A stretch of DNA of 64,000 nucleotides from Exiguobacterium sp. J17977 (GTDB taxonomy: Bacteria > Bacillota > Bacilli > Exiguobacteriales > Exiguobacteriaceae): assembly GCF_018616375.1 (NCBI RefSeq), contig NZ_JAEQBB010000001.1:372001-436000 (forward strand). The letters are read 5' to 3'. Shown in pieces: positions 34,418 to 44,010 of this stretch (position 1 is the first letter of the stretch; each line of letters opens with the position of its first letter). The position numbers and the translations under genes are program-made. The notes beneath the pieces were generated by a model. It made no database searches. It was not told the origin of the DNA and saw only the letters and a program-made list of their open reading frames with translations.

Positions 34418-34869
34418 TGATGGTTCCTCCTTCCATGGACTCATATCTGAACCGACAAAGATGACGAAGTTGCTTCTACAATCATACTATCGGCCAGTTT
34501 TTACAATTTATAAGTGCATTTTTCAAGTTTTTTAAACCGTTTTTATGAATGGTTAGGTCTAAAGTCCTGTTACTACTTTGAAAAAATGGTAACAGTTCTA
34601 TTACAAATTTAATATTAAATGGGTTCAATTGTAAACAAAAAGTTTTATCGTGGCTAATATGTAATAATCTGTACGAAAAAGTACCCAACTGGCCAATGGG
34701 GTCATCACCGTCGCACCAGTTGAGTACTCTTCTATAATAAATTTAATTTTCAGACTAATCAAATGAAAGTTTTGAAAATAACGATTTTTTTTTGAAAGGG
34801 TGGTCAGTGAAACGGACGGTCTGCTAAAATAATGGAATTGATGTAAAAAAGAAAAGAGGATATTACGAT
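34418..34869. other. AT-rich intergenic region between divergent genes
   Basis: 452 bp with no convincing gene on either strand. It holds the divergent upstream regions of the repeat protein and uppP, an inverted repeat CTGTTAC-N15-GTAACAG (34567-34595), the hairpin at 34680-34728, and a run of nine T before uppP. Base composition is clearly poorer in G+C than the flanks. Confidence 0.7.
34680..34728 (-). other. orphan terminator-like hairpin on the minus strand
   Basis: AGTAC-x-CAACTGG and CCAGTTG-x-GTACT form a 13-bp stem with one mismatch and a 23-nt loop. On the minus strand it is followed by TTTTTCG. No leftward gene ends here, so it could close a small RNA, attenuate the leftward leader of the repeat-protein gene (start 34417), or be a remnant. 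Confidence 0.5.
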
Positions 34870-35682
34870 ATGACAATATGGTTATTTTATCTCCTGCTCG
34901 GCTTGATTCAAGGGTTCACCGAGCCGATTCCAATCTCATCGAGCGGTCACTTGGTCATCTTCCAAGAGCTGTTTGATATCCAATTACCAGGTCTCTCATT
35001 CGAGATTTTCGTGAACTTTGCTTCACTGCTCGCCGTGTTGACGATTTATCGGCAGGACGTCGTCCGTCTCATCGTCAGTCTATGGACGTTCTTGTTTAAA
35101 AAGGACCGCCGTGACGAGACGATGGTCGACGTAAAGTTCATCGGGCTGTTGCTCGTCGCCACGGTCCCGGCCGGAGTGCTCGGCGTCTTGTTCGGCGATT
35201 GGATTGGCGAGACGCTCAGCGGCGTCGCCACAGTCGGGTATACGCTCATCTTGACGGGTATCGCGCTCTGGTTCATCCGGAACATGCGCGGGAACAAAGG
35301 CGACGGCGGCATCACGCTCCGTGACGCCATCTTGATCGGTCTCGCCCAAGCGGTCGCGCTCATCCCAGGCATCAGTCGTTCTGGAGCGACGATCGTCATG
35401 GCGATGCTACTCGGCATCAAGCAAGAGTCGGCACTCCGTTTCTCGTTCTTCCTCTTCATCCCGATCAGTGTCGGGACGATGATTTTAGACGGACCGGCGC
35501 TGTTCACGAATCCAGAAACACGCGATTTGTTCGGACCGCTCATCTTGGCGTTCATCGCCTCGTATGCGCTCACGGCCATCTCACTCAAGTGGTTCCAGCA
35601 CATCATGGCGAAAGGCGAGCTCAAATACTTCTCGTTCTATTGCTGGATCGTCGGACTCCTCGTCGTGTTATTCTTAGCTTAA
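34870..35682 (+). CDS. uppP: undecaprenyl-diphosphatase UppP (BacA family)
   Basis: Integral membrane phosphatase (270 aa, about eight helices) that recycles undecaprenyl pyrophosphate for wall synthesis and gives bacitracin tolerance. Both catalytic boxes are present: LIQGFTEPIPISSSGHL (the Q/E-x-x-x-E motif) near residues 12-28 and PGISRSGAT near 165-175. ATG 34870 follows AAAAGAGGATATTACGAT. Monocistronic; terminator follows. Confidence 0.95.
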   Translation: MTIWLFYLLLGLIQGFTEPIPISSSGHLVIFQELFDIQLPGLSFEIFVNFASLLAVLTIYRQDVVRLIVSLWTFLFKKDRRDETMVDVKFIGLLLVATVPAGVLGVLFGDWIGETLSGVATVGYTLILTGIALWFIRNMRGNKGDGGITLRDAILIGLAQAVALIPGISRSGATIVMAMLLGIKQESALRFSFFLFIPISVGTMILDGPALFTNPETRDLFGPLILAFIASYALTAISLKWFQHIMAKGELKYFSFYCWIVGLLVVLFLA

Positions 35683-35690
35683 TGTGCAAG

Positions 35691-35719
35691 GCGCTGCTCA
35701 GACGAGCGGCGCTTTTTTT
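35691..35719 (+). terminator. rho-independent terminator of uppP
   Basis: GCGCTGCTC/GAGCGGCGC 9-bp stem with AGAC loop then TTTTTTT. Confidence 0.93.
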
Positions 35720-35732
35720 GCGCATTTCGTTT

Positions 35733-35761
35733 TTGCCATTCCCTTATTTTTGCGTTAAAGT
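35733..35761 (+). promoter_or_regulatory. probable promoter of the rib operon
   Basis: TTGCCA (35733-35738), 17 bp, TAAAGT (35756-35761), 20 bp ahead of the FMN riboswitch. Matches SigmaA at 4 of 6 bases in each box. Confidence 0.55.
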
Positions 35762-35780
35762 GGAGACGTACAAACAAATA

Positions 35781-35917
35781 TTCCTTCGGGGTCGGGTGAA
35801 AGTCCCAACCGGCGGTGATGGGCGCGAGCCTTAAGTCCGTGACCCGGGCGCACGTGTGCGAACGGTGGATCTAGTGCGATTCTAGAGCCGACAGTATAGT
35901 CTGGATGGGAGAAGGAA
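35781..35917 (+). promoter_or_regulatory. FMN riboswitch (RFN element)
   Basis: Closing stem TTCCTTC (35781-35787) / GAAGGAA (35911-35917) encloses the conserved RFN sequence: CGGGGTCGGGTGAAAGTCCC, AACCGGCGGTGATG, GAGCC...AAGTCCGTGACCCG and ACGGTGGATCTAGTG...AGCCGACAGTATAGTCTGGATG. FMN binding lowers expression of the downstream ribDEBAH genes. An ACAGGTC/GACCTGT hairpin (35923-35941) and a terminator (36015-36046) form the expression platform. Confidence 0.97.
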
Positions 35918-36014
35918 ACATGACAGGTCCACGCGACCTGTAGTTCGTCGTACGTTTTTCTGTAAAGAAAACGCTTATTTGGCTTGCCCAAATGACGATG
36001 GACGACTCCCACCG

Positions 36015-36046
36015 AGACCTTGAGGATCATTCCTTGAGGTCTTTTT
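36015..36046 (+). terminator. FMN-controlled attenuator of the rib operon
   Basis: AGACCTTGAGGA/TCCTTGAGGTCT continuous 12-bp stem with G-U pairs and TCAT loop followed by TTTTTG, 27 bp before ribD. This is the intrinsic terminator used when FMN is bound. Confidence 0.9.
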
Positions 36047-36072
36047 GTTTGTACGAAACAAGGAGGGAGATT

Positions 36073-37152
36073 ATGAATCAGTACATGCAACAAGCCATCC
36101 AATTGGCCAAATCCGCCTCATCGACCGGCGTCAATCCGCGTGTCGGCGCCGTCATCGTCAAGGACGGACGGGTCGTCGGGTTCGGCGCCCACTTGAAGGC
36201 CGGAGAGGCACACGCCGAAGTGCACGCCATCCGCATGGCCGGGGCCGCCGCCTATGGCGCGACGATGTACGTCACGCTCGAACCGTGCTCGCATCATGGC
36301 AAGACACCGCCGTGTGCCGATTTAGTCGTGGAGTCGGGCATCAAGCGTGTCGTCATCGCGATGACCGACCCGAATCCGCTCGTGGCGGGTCAAGGCATCG
36401 CTCGGTTGAAAGCGGCGGGGATTGACGTCGAGGTCGGTCTGCTCGAGCGCGAGGCGCGAGCGCTCAACGTGGCGTTCTTGCGTTCGCTCGAAACGAGACG
36501 GCCGTACGTCATCTTGAAGACGGCGACGAGCCTCGACGGCAAAGTCGCCCTCGATACCGGTGACAGCAAATGGGTGACCGGGACGGAAGCGAGACGGGAC
36601 GTCCACGAACTGCGGTCGACGGTCGACGCGGTGTTGACCGGTGTCGGCACCGTGCTCGCCGATGATCCGGCCCTCACCGTTCGTCTAGACCACGAGACGA
36701 CGCAACCGCTCCGGGTCGTGCTCGACCGTGAGTTGCGGACGCCGCTCTCGAGTCAGCTTGTCCGGACGGCGAAAGACGTGCCGGTGTTGCTCTACACGAC
36801 GTCTGACGATGTATCGAAACGGGACGCGTTTATCGAGCGTGGCGTCGAACTCGCGGCGTACACGTCGCTCGACGCTGTCCTCCAAGACGTCTACGCACGC
36901 GGCATCGGTCGCCTGCTCGTCGAAGCGGGACCGACGCTCGTCACCTCGCTTTTGGACGGACAGTTCGTCGACGAGTGGGTCATGTATCAGTCGCCACGCG
37001 TGTTCGGCGGCAAGGGTGGTTTCTACCGCTCGCATCATGACGGTCCGCTCGATGCGGTCAATCGGTATGACGTGCAATCGGTCGAGACGGTCGGCACCGA
37101 CATCAAGCTCATCATGCGAAAGGAGGAGTCCGATGTTCACGGGAATCGTTGA
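36073..37152 (+). CDS. ribD: riboflavin biosynthesis deaminase/reductase RibD
   Basis: Bifunctional enzyme (359 aa) for steps two and three of riboflavin synthesis. The N-terminal deaminase domain (1-145) has the zinc site HAEVHA and PCSHHGKTPPC; the reductase domain (about 147-359) has RRPYVILKTATSLDGKVAL, TGVGTVLADDPALTVR and LLVEAGPTLVTSLL. ATG 36073 follows AAGGAGGGAGATT. The last 20 bases overlap the next gene. Confidence 0.96.
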   Translation: MNQYMQQAIQLAKSASSTGVNPRVGAVIVKDGRVVGFGAHLKAGEAHAEVHAIRMAGAAAYGATMYVTLEPCSHHGKTPPCADLVVESGIKRVVIAMTDPNPLVAGQGIARLKAAGIDVEVGLLEREARALNVAFLRSLETRRPYVILKTATSLDGKVALDTGDSKWVTGTEARRDVHELRSTVDAVLTGVGTVLADDPALTVRLDHETTQPLRVVLDRELRTPLSSQLVRTAKDVPVLLYTTSDDVSKRDAFIERGVELAAYTSLDAVLQDVYARGIGRLLVEAGPTLVTSLLDGQFVDEWVMYQSPRVFGGKGGFYRSHHDGPLDAVNRYDVQSVETVGTDIKLIMRKEESDVHGNR

Positions 37153-37774
37153 AGAAATCGGCAGTGTGAAAGCAGTGAAACGGAACGGGCCATCCCTCCG
37201 GCTCACGCTTGCCGGGAAGGTCGTGCTTGAGGATGTGAGGCTCGGTGACAGCATCTCTGTCAACGGTATCTGTCTCACGGTGACGACGTTCGACCGTGAC
37301 AGTTTCTCGGTCGACGTCATGCCGGAGACGCTCAAGGCGTCGAGTCTCGACGGGGTCCGCCCCGGCACGAGCGTCAACTTGGAGCGGGCCATGCCCGCGA
37401 ACGGACGCTTCGGCGGTCACTTCGTCTCGGGTCACGTCGACGGCGTCGGGCGCATCGTCAAAAAACGGTCGCTCGCGAACGCCGTCTATGTCGACATCAG
37501 CTGTGAGCCATCGCTCCTCCGCTATATCGTCCCGAAAGGTTCGATTTCGGTCGACGGGACGAGCTTGACGGTGTTTGACGTGACGGAACGCGGATTCACG
37601 TTGTCGCTCATCCCGCACACGTACAGTGAGACGGTGCTCGGGATGAAGCAGGCCGGGGACGCGGTCAATTTGGAATGTGACATGTTGGCTAAATATATGG
37701 AAAAACTCGTAAGTCAAAAACCGATGACGCTCGAATCATTGGCGTCGCAAGGGTATGGAAAGGCGGGATGGTAA
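37133..37774 (+). CDS. ribE: riboflavin synthase alpha subunit RibE
   Basis: 213-aa enzyme dismutating two lumazines to riboflavin. Two similar barrel halves start [12 protein letters not shown] and [20 protein letters not shown]; the duplicated motif [11 protein letters not shown] / [11 protein letters not shown] is evident. ATG 37133 lies behind AAGGAGGAGTCCG within the end of ribD (20-nt overlap). Its TAA overlaps the ATG of ribBA by one base (TAATG). Confidence 0.95.
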   Translation: MFTGIVEEIGSVKAVKRNGPSLRLTLAGKVVLEDVRLGDSISVNGICLTVTTFDRDSFSVDVMPETLKASSLDGVRPGTSVNLERAMPANGRFGGHFVSGHVDGVGRIVKKRSLANAVYVDISCEPSLLRYIVPKGSISVDGTSLTVFDVTERGFTLSLIPHTYSETVLGMKQAGDAVNLECDMLAKYMEKLVSQKPMTLESLASQGYGKAGW

Positions 37775-38958
37775 TGTTCCACTCGATTAAAGAAGCAGTC
37801 GAAGACTTGAAGATGGGACGACCGATCATCGTTGTCGATGATGAGGACCGGGAGAACGAAGGGGACTTCGTCGTCCTCGCGGACAAGATGACAGCGGAGA
37901 CAATGAACTTCCTCATCACGGAAGGGAAAGGGCTCGTCTGTGCCTCCCTCGCCGAAGAAGTGGCCGTCCGGCTCGATTTGCAGCCGATGGTCGCGAACAG
38001 CACCGATCCGCACGGGACGGCGTTCACGGTCAGTGTCGACCACGTCGATTCGACGACGGGCATCTCGGCGAGCGAACGGGCCCATACGGTGCGCGAACTC
38101 GCGAACATCAACGCCCGCCCGGCCGATTTCCAACGTCCGGGACACATCTTCCCGCTTATCGCGAAAAAAGGTGGCGTCTCGGTCCGACGCGGACATACGG
38201 AGGCGTCGGTCGATTTGGCGCGCCTCGCCGGCAGTGAGCCGGTCGCCGTCATCTGTGAGATCATCCGCCCAGACGGCGAGATGGCCCGAGTGCCGGACCT
38301 TGTACGCGTCGCGGAAGCGCATGATTTAAAATTCATCACGATTGAGGCGCTCGTCCGCTATATGGAGACGGACCTCGTCGAACGGGAGGCGGACGTCTCG
38401 CTCCCCTCGGTGAAAGGGGACTTCCGATTGATCGGCTATCGGAACGTCCTCGACCGGGAAGAACATGTCGCACTCCTGAAAGGTGAGCTCGAACATGCGC
38501 CGCTCGTCCGGATCCATTCCGAGTGTCTGACCGGCGACGTGTTCGGCTCGTATCGTTGCGATTGCGGGCCACAGCTCGATACCGCGATGGCGAAAGTGGA
38601 AGCCGAAGGTGGTGTCATCTTGTACATGAGACAAGAAGGGCGCGGCATCGGTCTGCTCAACAAGTTGAAGGCGTACGAGTTACAGGAACAAGGGCTGGAT
38701 ACGGTCGAAGCGAACGTCGCTCTCGGTCTGCATGCCGATTTGCGCGATTACCGCGTCAGTGCGGCGATGTTGCGTGACCTCGGCGTCACGAGCGTCCGGC
38801 TCATGACGAACAATCCGGAGAAGGTCGACGCCTTGGAGGCGTGCGGCATCACCGTTATCGAACGTGTCCCGATTATCGTCGGCGCCCATGCGGCGAACGA
38901 GAAGTACCGAATGACGAAACAACAAAAAATGAATCACTTTGGAGGAGAAGAATCATGA
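37774..38958 (+). CDS. ribBA: DHBP synthase / GTP cyclohydrolase II RibBA
   Basis: Bifunctional protein (394 aa) supplying both precursors of lumazine. The RibB half (about 1-200) has [12 protein letters not shown] and [17 protein letters not shown]; the RibA half (about 205-394) has the zinc ligands in [20 protein letters not shown] and the catalytic [18 protein letters not shown]. Starts at ATG 37774 overlapping the ribE stop (TAATG); an ATG two codons upstream (37768) is also possible. Ends ATGA-overlapped with ribH. Confidence 0.96.
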   Translation: MFHSIKEAVEDLKMGRPIIVVDDEDRENEGDFVVLADKMTAETMNFLITEGKGLVCASLAEEVAVRLDLQPMVANSTDPHGTAFTVSVDHVDSTTGISASERAHTVRELANINARPADFQRPGHIFPLIAKKGGVSVRRGHTEASVDLARLAGSEPVAVICEIIRPDGEMARVPDLVRVAEAHDLKFITIEALVRYMETDLVEREADVSLPSVKGDFRLIGYRNVLDREEHVALLKGELEHAPLVRIHSECLTGDVFGSYRCDCGPQLDTAMAKVEAEGGVILYMRQEGRGIGLLNKLKAYELQEQGLDTVEANVALGLHADLRDYRVSAAMLRDLGVTSVRLMTNNPEKVDALEACGITVIERVPIIVGAHAANEKYRMTKQQKMNHFGGEES

Positions 38959-39419
38959 TGCATACATTTGAAGGAAACTTGGTTGGAAAAGGCTTGAAAG
39001 TCGGAATCGTCGTCGGACGGTTCAATGATCTCATCACGATGCGCTTGCTCGATGGGGCGAAAGACGCGTTGAAGCGCCACGGCGTCGAACAAGACGACGT
39101 CGAGCTCGCGTTCGTCCCGGGAGCGTTCGAACTTCCACTCGTCGCCAAGAAGATGGCGATGAGCAAGAAGTATGACGCCGTCATCACACTCGGTGCCGTC
39201 ATTCGCGGGGCGACACCACACTTCGACTACGTCTGCAGTGAAGCAGCGAAAGGTGTCGCCCAGGCGAGCTACCAGTCAGAAGTACCGGTCATCTTCGGTG
39301 TTTTGACGACCGAGACGATTGAGCAAGCCATCGAGCGGGCCGGGACGAAAGCGGGGAATAAAGGTTGGGAAGCGGCCACGGCGGCCATCGAGATGGCGAA
39401 CTTGATGCGCGCGTTTTAA
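38955..39419 (+). CDS. ribH: lumazine synthase RibH
   Basis: 154-aa subunit of the capsid-like lumazine synthase. [56 protein letters not shown] and [26 protein letters not shown] are the substrate-binding stretches, including the catalytic His in PHFDYV. ATG 38955 overlaps the ribBA stop by 4 nt. Last gene of the four-gene operon. Confidence 0.97.
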   Translation: MMHTFEGNLVGKGLKVGIVVGRFNDLITMRLLDGAKDALKRHGVEQDDVELAFVPGAFELPLVAKKMAMSKKYDAVITLGAVIRGATPHFDYVCSEAAKGVAQASYQSEVPVIFGVLTTETIEQAIERAGTKAGNKGWEAATAAIEMANLMRAF

Positions 39420-39428
39420 TAATGATGG

Positions 39429-39457
39429 AGGAGAGCGAACCAGCTCTCCTCTTTTTT
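39429..39457 (+). terminator. rho-independent terminator of the rib operon
   Basis: AGGAGAGC/GCTCTCCT stem with a 6-nt loop followed by CTTTTTT. Confidence 0.93.
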
Positions 39458-39510
39458 CGTTAGCGACGCATGTTTGCCGGGAAAAGAATAGGGTGAAGGA
39501 GGCGACCGTG

Positions 39511-40326
39511 ATGTGGGGATGGGTAGCTGATTTGAGCCCGGCAATGCAGGCGCTGCTCGGGACGATGTTCACGTGGGGGATGACTGCGCTCGGGGCGGCC
39601 GTCGTCTTCATGACGAAGTCGATTCACGAGCGGTTGATGGACAGCATGCTCGGATTTGCCGGCGGTGTCATGATTGCGGCCAGTTTTTGGTCACTCCTCG
39701 CCCCGGCCATCGAGATGGCGGAACAAGACGCGATGCCGGCCTGGTTGCCGGCCACCATCGGCTTTTTAGCGGGCGGACTGTTTTTAGCGGTCGTCGACAA
39801 ACTGATTCCGCACGTGCATCCGACGCCTTCCTTAAAAGAAGTGGAAGGTTTCCGTCCGCAAAAACGGAAGCGGAGCACGTTGCTCGTCTTGGCCATCACG
39901 CTGCACAATATCCCGGAAGGACTGGCCGTCGGCGTCGCCTTCGGAGCGGTCGCCGCCGATTTCCCGTCCGCATCGCTGGCGGGCGCCATCGCCTTGGCCA
40001 TCGGCATCGGCATTCAAAACTTTCCGGAAGGGGCTGCCGTTGCACTTCCGCTCAGACGGGATGGACTCTCCCGGCGCAAAAGCTTTTTCTACGGTCAGTT
40101 GTCGGGCATGGTCGAACCGGTGGCCGCTTTGGTCGGTGTCTGGGCCGTGCTCGTCATGGAACCGCTGTTGCCGTACGCGCTCAGCTTTGCCGCTGGGGCG
40201 ATGATTTTCGTCGTCGTCGAAGAGGTCATCCCCGGGTCGCAAGAGAACGGACATAAAGATATGGCGTCGATGGCGCTCATGCTCGGCTTCACAATCATGA
40301 TGATGTTGGACGTGGCGTTAGGATAA
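39511..40326 (+). CDS. ZIP-family divalent metal transporter
   Basis: Membrane carrier (271 aa, about eight helices) importing zinc or similar metals. Signature helices hold the metal ligands: LVLAITLHNIPEGLAVGVAFG and GIGIQNFPEGAAVALPL; a His-containing loop IPHVHPTPSLKEVEG lies between. Start ATG 39511, 8 bp behind AAGGAGG; the GTG just before is possible too. Shares a bidirectional terminator with the convergent frataxin-like gene. Confidence 0.92.
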   Translation: MWGWVADLSPAMQALLGTMFTWGMTALGAAVVFMTKSIHERLMDSMLGFAGGVMIAASFWSLLAPAIEMAEQDAMPAWLPATIGFLAGGLFLAVVDKLIPHVHPTPSLKEVEGFRPQKRKRSTLLVLAITLHNIPEGLAVGVAFGAVAADFPSASLAGAIALAIGIGIQNFPEGAAVALPLRRDGLSRRKSFFYGQLSGMVEPVAALVGVWAVLVMEPLLPYALSFAAGAMIFVVVEEVIPGSQENGHKDMASMALMLGFTIMMMLDVALG

Positions 40327-40331
40327 GCACA

Positions 40332-40371
40332 AGAAGGAGCGATGACATGCGCGTCATCGCTCCTTCTTTTT
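40332..40371. terminator. bidirectional rho-independent terminator
   Basis: AGAAGGAGCGATGAC/GTCATCGCTCCTTCT perfect 15-bp stem with T run rightward, and it also lies between two convergent genes. Confidence 0.95.
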
Positions 40372-40374
40372 AGA

Positions 40375-40743
40375 TCAACGCCAAAATGACGTGTGACTAG
40401 CCTTATCCTCGATATTGAACGCGATGATGTCACGGAGCAAGTCGTAATCGACGTCTTGGCTCCACTTGATACGGAACAGTTGCTTCGTCTGCGTGTAGCC
40501 CGCCTCCTGGATTCGCATCTGGAACACCTCGAGTGGGACGGCCTCCGGGGCGACGGCAAAGTGTGCTTTGGCCACGCTGAAAGCGATGATGAACGTGCCG
40601 TGATCGGTGAACATCGGCTGATTCCAGGCGATGCGCTCCTCGAGTTGCGGAAACGTCTTCCGGACAAAAGCGAATACGTCGTCCAGTTTGGCCCGGTGTT
40701 CCGGGTCGTCAATCGTTGCTAAAAAATCGTCAAACGTCTCCAT
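40375..40743 (-). CDS. DUF1801 / frataxin-like protein (YdhG type)
   Basis: 122-aa YdhG/Fra-type protein: FDDFLATIDDPEHRAKLDDVF, EERIAWNQPMFTDHGTFIIAFSVAKAHFAVAPE and RIQEAGYTQTKQLFRIKWSQDVDYDLL. The Bacillus YdhG homologue acts as an iron chaperone for Fe-S and heme assembly (family knowledge). RBS AAAGGAGGATTCCC before ATG 40743. Monocistronic. Confidence 0.85.
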   Translation of the reverse strand: METFDDFLATIDDPEHRAKLDDVFAFVRKTFPQLEERIAWNQPMFTDHGTFIIAFSVAKAHFAVAPEAVPLEVFQMRIQEAGYTQTKQLFRIKWSQDVDYDLLRDIIAFNIEDKASHTSFWR

Positions 40744-40762
40744 GGGAATCCTCCTTTGGTGA

Positions 40763-40792
40763 TAAGAAAGCCCGACTCAGATGAGCCGGGCT
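40763..40792 (-). terminator. rho-independent terminator of rocA
   Basis: AGCCCGgCTCA/TGAGtCGGGCT stem on the minus strand followed by TTCTT. Confidence 0.85.
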
Positions 40793-40798
40793 GATGGA

Positions 40799-42343
40799 TT
40801 AAAACGTCTCAGACGTCGTTTTTGCTTGCATGTGGAGCTGGATGTAATCCGGTCCGCCTGCTTTCGAGTCTGTCCCTGACATGTTGAACCCGCCGAACGG
40901 CTGATAGCCGACGATGGCGCCTGTGCAACCACGGTTGAAGTACAAGTTCCCGACGTGGAAGTTCTGACGCGCGTACTCTTGGTTCGAGCGGTCACGCGTG
41001 AGGACGGCACCCGTCAAGCCGTATTCCGTGTTGTTGGCGATGTCGATCGCTTCTTTGAAGTCTTTCGCTTTCGTGAAGGCGACGATCGGTCCAAAGATTT
41101 CTTCTTGCATGAGGCGTGCTTTCGGTGCGACGTCAGCGACGACCGTCGGCTCGATGAAGTAACCTGTCGAGTCGTCAGCTTTACCGCCGGCAACGATTTT
41201 GCCTTCTTCTTTGGCGACGTCGAAGTACGACGTGATCTTCTTGAACGCGGCCGCATCGATGACCGGTCCCATGAAGTGTTCGTTTTGCTCCGTGTTGCCG
41301 ACCGAGAGTTCGTTCGTCAATTCGACGACGCGATCAAGTACTGTGTCATAGACGCTGTCGACGATGACGGCGCGCGAACATGCCGAACATTTTTGACCAG
41401 AGAAGCCGAACGCCGATTTGACGATTGACTGGGCCGCGAGTTCGAGGTCCGCTGATTCGTCGACGACGATCGTATCTTTTCCGCCCATCTCTGCGATGAC
41501 GCGTTTGAGCCAGATTTGGCCGTCGTTCAATTTCGAGGCACGCTCGTTGATGCGCAAGCCGACGTCACGTGAACCTGTGAAGCTGATGAAGCGAGTCTTT
41601 GGATGGTCGACGAGATAGTCACCGACTTCTGCGCCTGGTCCTGGGATGAAGTTGAGGACACCTTTCGGAAGACCTGCTTCTTCCATGACCTCGACGAATT
41701 TCGCAGCGACGATCGGTGTCGTCGATGCTGGTTTCAAGAGAATCGTGTTACCGGCAACGATGGCCGCAACGGCCGTCCCTGCCATGATTGCGAACGGGAA
41801 GTTCCAAGGGCTGATGACGATCCCGACCCCGAGTGGGATGTAGTCATAGCGGTTATATTCGCCCGGGCGGCTCTCGACTTTCTTGCCTGGTTTGAGCTCG
41901 AGCATTTGACGTGCATAGTACTCCATGAAATCGATGGCTTCCGCTGTATCCGCGTCCGCTTCGTTCCAAGGCTTGCCTGCCTCTTTGACGAGGTAAGCCG
42001 AGAACTCGTGCTTGCGCTTGCGGACGATGTTCGCCGCTTTGAACAAGACGTCGGCACGGACGGCCGGGTCGACATGGCGCCACGAGTCGAACGCTGTGAG
42101 CGCTTCTTGCATCGCACGCTCCGCGAGCTCTTGGTTCGCTTTCGAGACGTGACCGATGACTTCTTCTTTATTGGCCGGGTTGTAAGACGTGATTTTGCCT
42201 TCCGTCGTCACTTTCTCCCCACCGATTACGAGCGGATAGTCTTTTCCGAGCTCACCGTTGACTTTCTCGATCGCCGCTTGGATAGCTGCGGCGTTCTCTT
42301 TGTTTGTAAAGTCTGTGAATGGTTCATGTTTGTATGGAATCAT
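40799..42343 (-). CDS. rocA: 1-pyrroline-5-carboxylate dehydrogenase (RocA)
   Basis: Aldehyde dehydrogenase (514 aa) oxidising glutamate semialdehyde to glutamate in proline and arginine breakdown. Landmarks: [36 protein letters not shown], the general base in [15 protein letters not shown], the nucleophile Cys in [13 protein letters not shown], and [13 protein letters not shown]; the C-terminus [14 protein letters not shown] is typical of the PutA/RocA branch. RBS AAGGGGGAACGAGA before ATG 42343. A cre-like box 30 bp upstream suggests catabolite repression. No proline dehydrogenase gene adjacent. Confidence 0.95.
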   Translation of the reverse strand: MIPYKHEPFTDFTNKENAAAIQAAIEKVNGELGKDYPLVIGGEKVTTEGKITSYNPANKEEVIGHVSKANQELAERAMQEALTAFDSWRHVDPAVRADVLFKAANIVRKRKHEFSAYLVKEAGKPWNEADADTAEAIDFMEYYARQMLELKPGKKVESRPGEYNRYDYIPLGVGIVISPWNFPFAIMAGTAVAAIVAGNTILLKPASTTPIVAAKFVEVMEEAGLPKGVLNFIPGPGAEVGDYLVDHPKTRFISFTGSRDVGLRINERASKLNDGQIWLKRVIAEMGGKDTIVVDESADLELAAQSIVKSAFGFSGQKCSACSRAVIVDSVYDTVLDRVVELTNELSVGNTEQNEHFMGPVIDAAAFKKITSYFDVAKEEGKIVAGGKADDSTGYFIEPTVVADVAPKARLMQEEIFGPIVAFTKAKDFKEAIDIANNTEYGLTGAVLTRDRSNQEYARQNFHVGNLYFNRGCTGAIVGYQPFGGFNMSGTDSKAGGPDYIQLHMQAKTTSETF

Positions 42344-42372
42344 TCTCGTTCCCCCTTAAAAGTGATCGTATA

Positions 42373-42386
42373 TTGAAGCGCTTACG
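42373..42386. promoter_or_regulatory. cre-like box upstream of rocA
   Basis: On the minus strand CGTAAGCGCTTCAA fits TGWAARCGYTWNCA at 12 of 14 positions, 30 bp before the rocA start. CcpA control of rocA is plausible; inferred. Confidence 0.5.
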
Positions 42387-42514
42387 TCTGTATTGTATCG
42401 AAAAACCTAGTGAAATCCTAGTGAAACAATTTTCCAGAAAAGCGTGTCGTTTTCGCTCGAAATCGAGTCGTGGTAGGATGAGGGTACAGGACGACTTGCG
42501 AAGGGAATGATTGA

Positions 42515-43330
42515 ATGTACAAGTGGATGATGCCGCTCGCGCTGACCGTATTGCTCGCGGGATGCGGGACGGCGGACGAAGCACCGACGGAACAGGCAGC
42601 CGAAGAGACGAAAGCGCCGCTCCCGGAAGAGGTCGAGACGTTGTATACGTCATACCAACAAGCGCTCGAAAGCGGGGATGCGGAAGCTCTCGCCGACATC
42701 GACTATGCGGGCGAATTGACCGACATTCCGGCGACTGGAGCTGAGATGCGTGATCTCACGCCGGGCGATATGTACGAGAGCTGGGTGAACGAGGACGGGG
42801 ACGTCGCGTTCATCGTCCACGAGATGGAGGATGCGGACGGCAACGAACTGCCGAACCGACTGTCGAAAGTCGCCATCAAAGACGGTGAGGACTGGAAACT
42901 CGTCGTCACCCCGGCCCTCATCCCGGCCGATGTGATTGGGGAGGTCGGCGACATGTTGACCGGCATCGAGGCGAATGAGTATGGCGTGAACGCAGAGGCA
43001 AACGCGCGTCTCGCCGAAGTGCCGGAAGACGAGGCCGGCCCGATTTATGATCAAGTGAACGCCCAGACCGACTACGTCGCGCTCGAGGCCGACAATAACG
43101 TCTTCTTGCTCATGGCGGAGACGCTCACCGTGCCGGAGAATCAAGACACGATGGCCGACTACTTCGAGGCGTACCGGACGTGGTATACCGACAATGAGGC
43201 AGCACTTAAAAAGGCCGCTGCAACAGAAGACCCGGTCGAGTATCTCGAGTCGCTCGAACCGCTCAAACAAAAATTAGAACAAGCGATCGATGGGTATGAC
43301 GAGAACCTCGTCGACCCGTCGTTCGGATAA
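42515..43330 (+). CDS. lipoprotein of unknown function
   Basis: 271-aa exported lipoprotein. Signal MYKWMMPLALTVLLAGC ends in a lipobox LLAGC with lipidated Cys17, followed by an acidic linker (DEAPTEQAAEETKAP). The mature part is very acidic and helical, with two similar halves suggested by ETLYTSYQQALESGDAEAL and DYFEAYRTWYTDNEAALKKA. I do not recognise the family. It is 12 bp upstream of the peroxiredoxin gene, so the two are probably co-transcribed. Confidence 0.75.
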   Translation: MYKWMMPLALTVLLAGCGTADEAPTEQAAEETKAPLPEEVETLYTSYQQALESGDAEALADIDYAGELTDIPATGAEMRDLTPGDMYESWVNEDGDVAFIVHEMEDADGNELPNRLSKVAIKDGEDWKLVVTPALIPADVIGEVGDMLTGIEANEYGVNAEANARLAEVPEDEAGPIYDQVNAQTDYVALEADNNVFLLMAETLTVPENQDTMADYFEAYRTWYTDNEAALKKAAATEDPVEYLESLEPLKQKLEQAIDGYDENLVDPSFG

Positions 43331-43342
43331 GGAGGAAATCAT

Positions 43343-43780
43343 ATGTTAGCACCGACATTCACATTACCGAACCAAAACGGGGACATGGTCTCGCTCGAGG
43401 ACTATCGTGGACAGAAAGTCGTTCTTTATTTCTATCCGAAGGACGCAACGCCGGGTTGTACGACCGAGGCGTGTGACTTCCGCGACGCGACACCGCGACT
43501 GAACGGGGCCGTCGTCATCGGTATCTCGGCTGACAGCCAGAAGAAGCACCAAAACTTTATCGCCAAACACGAGCTCCCGTTCGATTTGCTCGTCGATGAT
43601 ACGCATGAGGTGTCGGAACTATACGGCGTCTGGCAATTGAAAAAGAATTACGGGAAAGAGTACTACGGTATCGTCCGTTCGACGTTCCTCATCAACGAGG
43701 ACGGCTATATCGAACAGGAATGGCGTAGTGTGAAAGTGAACGGGCACGTCGACGAGGTCGTCGCGGCGCTCACAAAATGA
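43343..43780 (+). CDS. bcp: thiol peroxidase, BCP/PrxQ family
   Basis: 145-aa peroxiredoxin reducing hydroperoxides. Peroxidatic and resolving cysteines lie in YFYPKDATPGCTTEACDFRD (five residues apart, atypical 2-Cys), and the conserved Arg in GIVRSTFLINEDG. The protein starts unusually close to the fold (MLAPTFTLPNQNG), about six residues shorter than most relatives, but RBS AAGGAGGAAATCAT supports ATG 43343. Confidence 0.93.
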   Translation: MLAPTFTLPNQNGDMVSLEDYRGQKVVLYFYPKDATPGCTTEACDFRDATPRLNGAVVIGISADSQKKHQNFIAKHELPFDLLVDDTHEVSELYGVWQLKKNYGKEYYGIVRSTFLINEDGYIEQEWRSVKVNGHVDEVVAALTK

Positions 43781-43786
43781 GGCAGG

Positions 43787-43812
43787 ACGGCTTCCTTATG
43801 GGTGCCGTTTTT
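43787..43812 (+). terminator. rho-independent terminator of lipoprotein-bcp
   Basis: ACGGC-CC paired with GG-GCCGT around a TTAT loop, followed by TTTTTT. Confidence 0.8.
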
Positions 43813-44010
43813 TTGTGCGTCTCGCATTACAAATTTATTTCAAATACTAAAATCGGAATCGAGGTGTTTCAATAGGTTAGAGAGGTATATTACGAAAGTA
43901 TTACGCTGATATCAGATGTTTGGCTCATTTGTCAACTTGACGAAGTTGAGAATGTTCTGAAAAATATGAAGGAACGGTGAACATGAGATATACATAGGGG
44001 GCATAAGCGT

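Noticed and set aside
43343-43780. Truncated peroxiredoxin
   Set aside because: Only about six N-terminal residues fewer than relatives; ribosome site and both cysteines are intact, so it is a complete gene.
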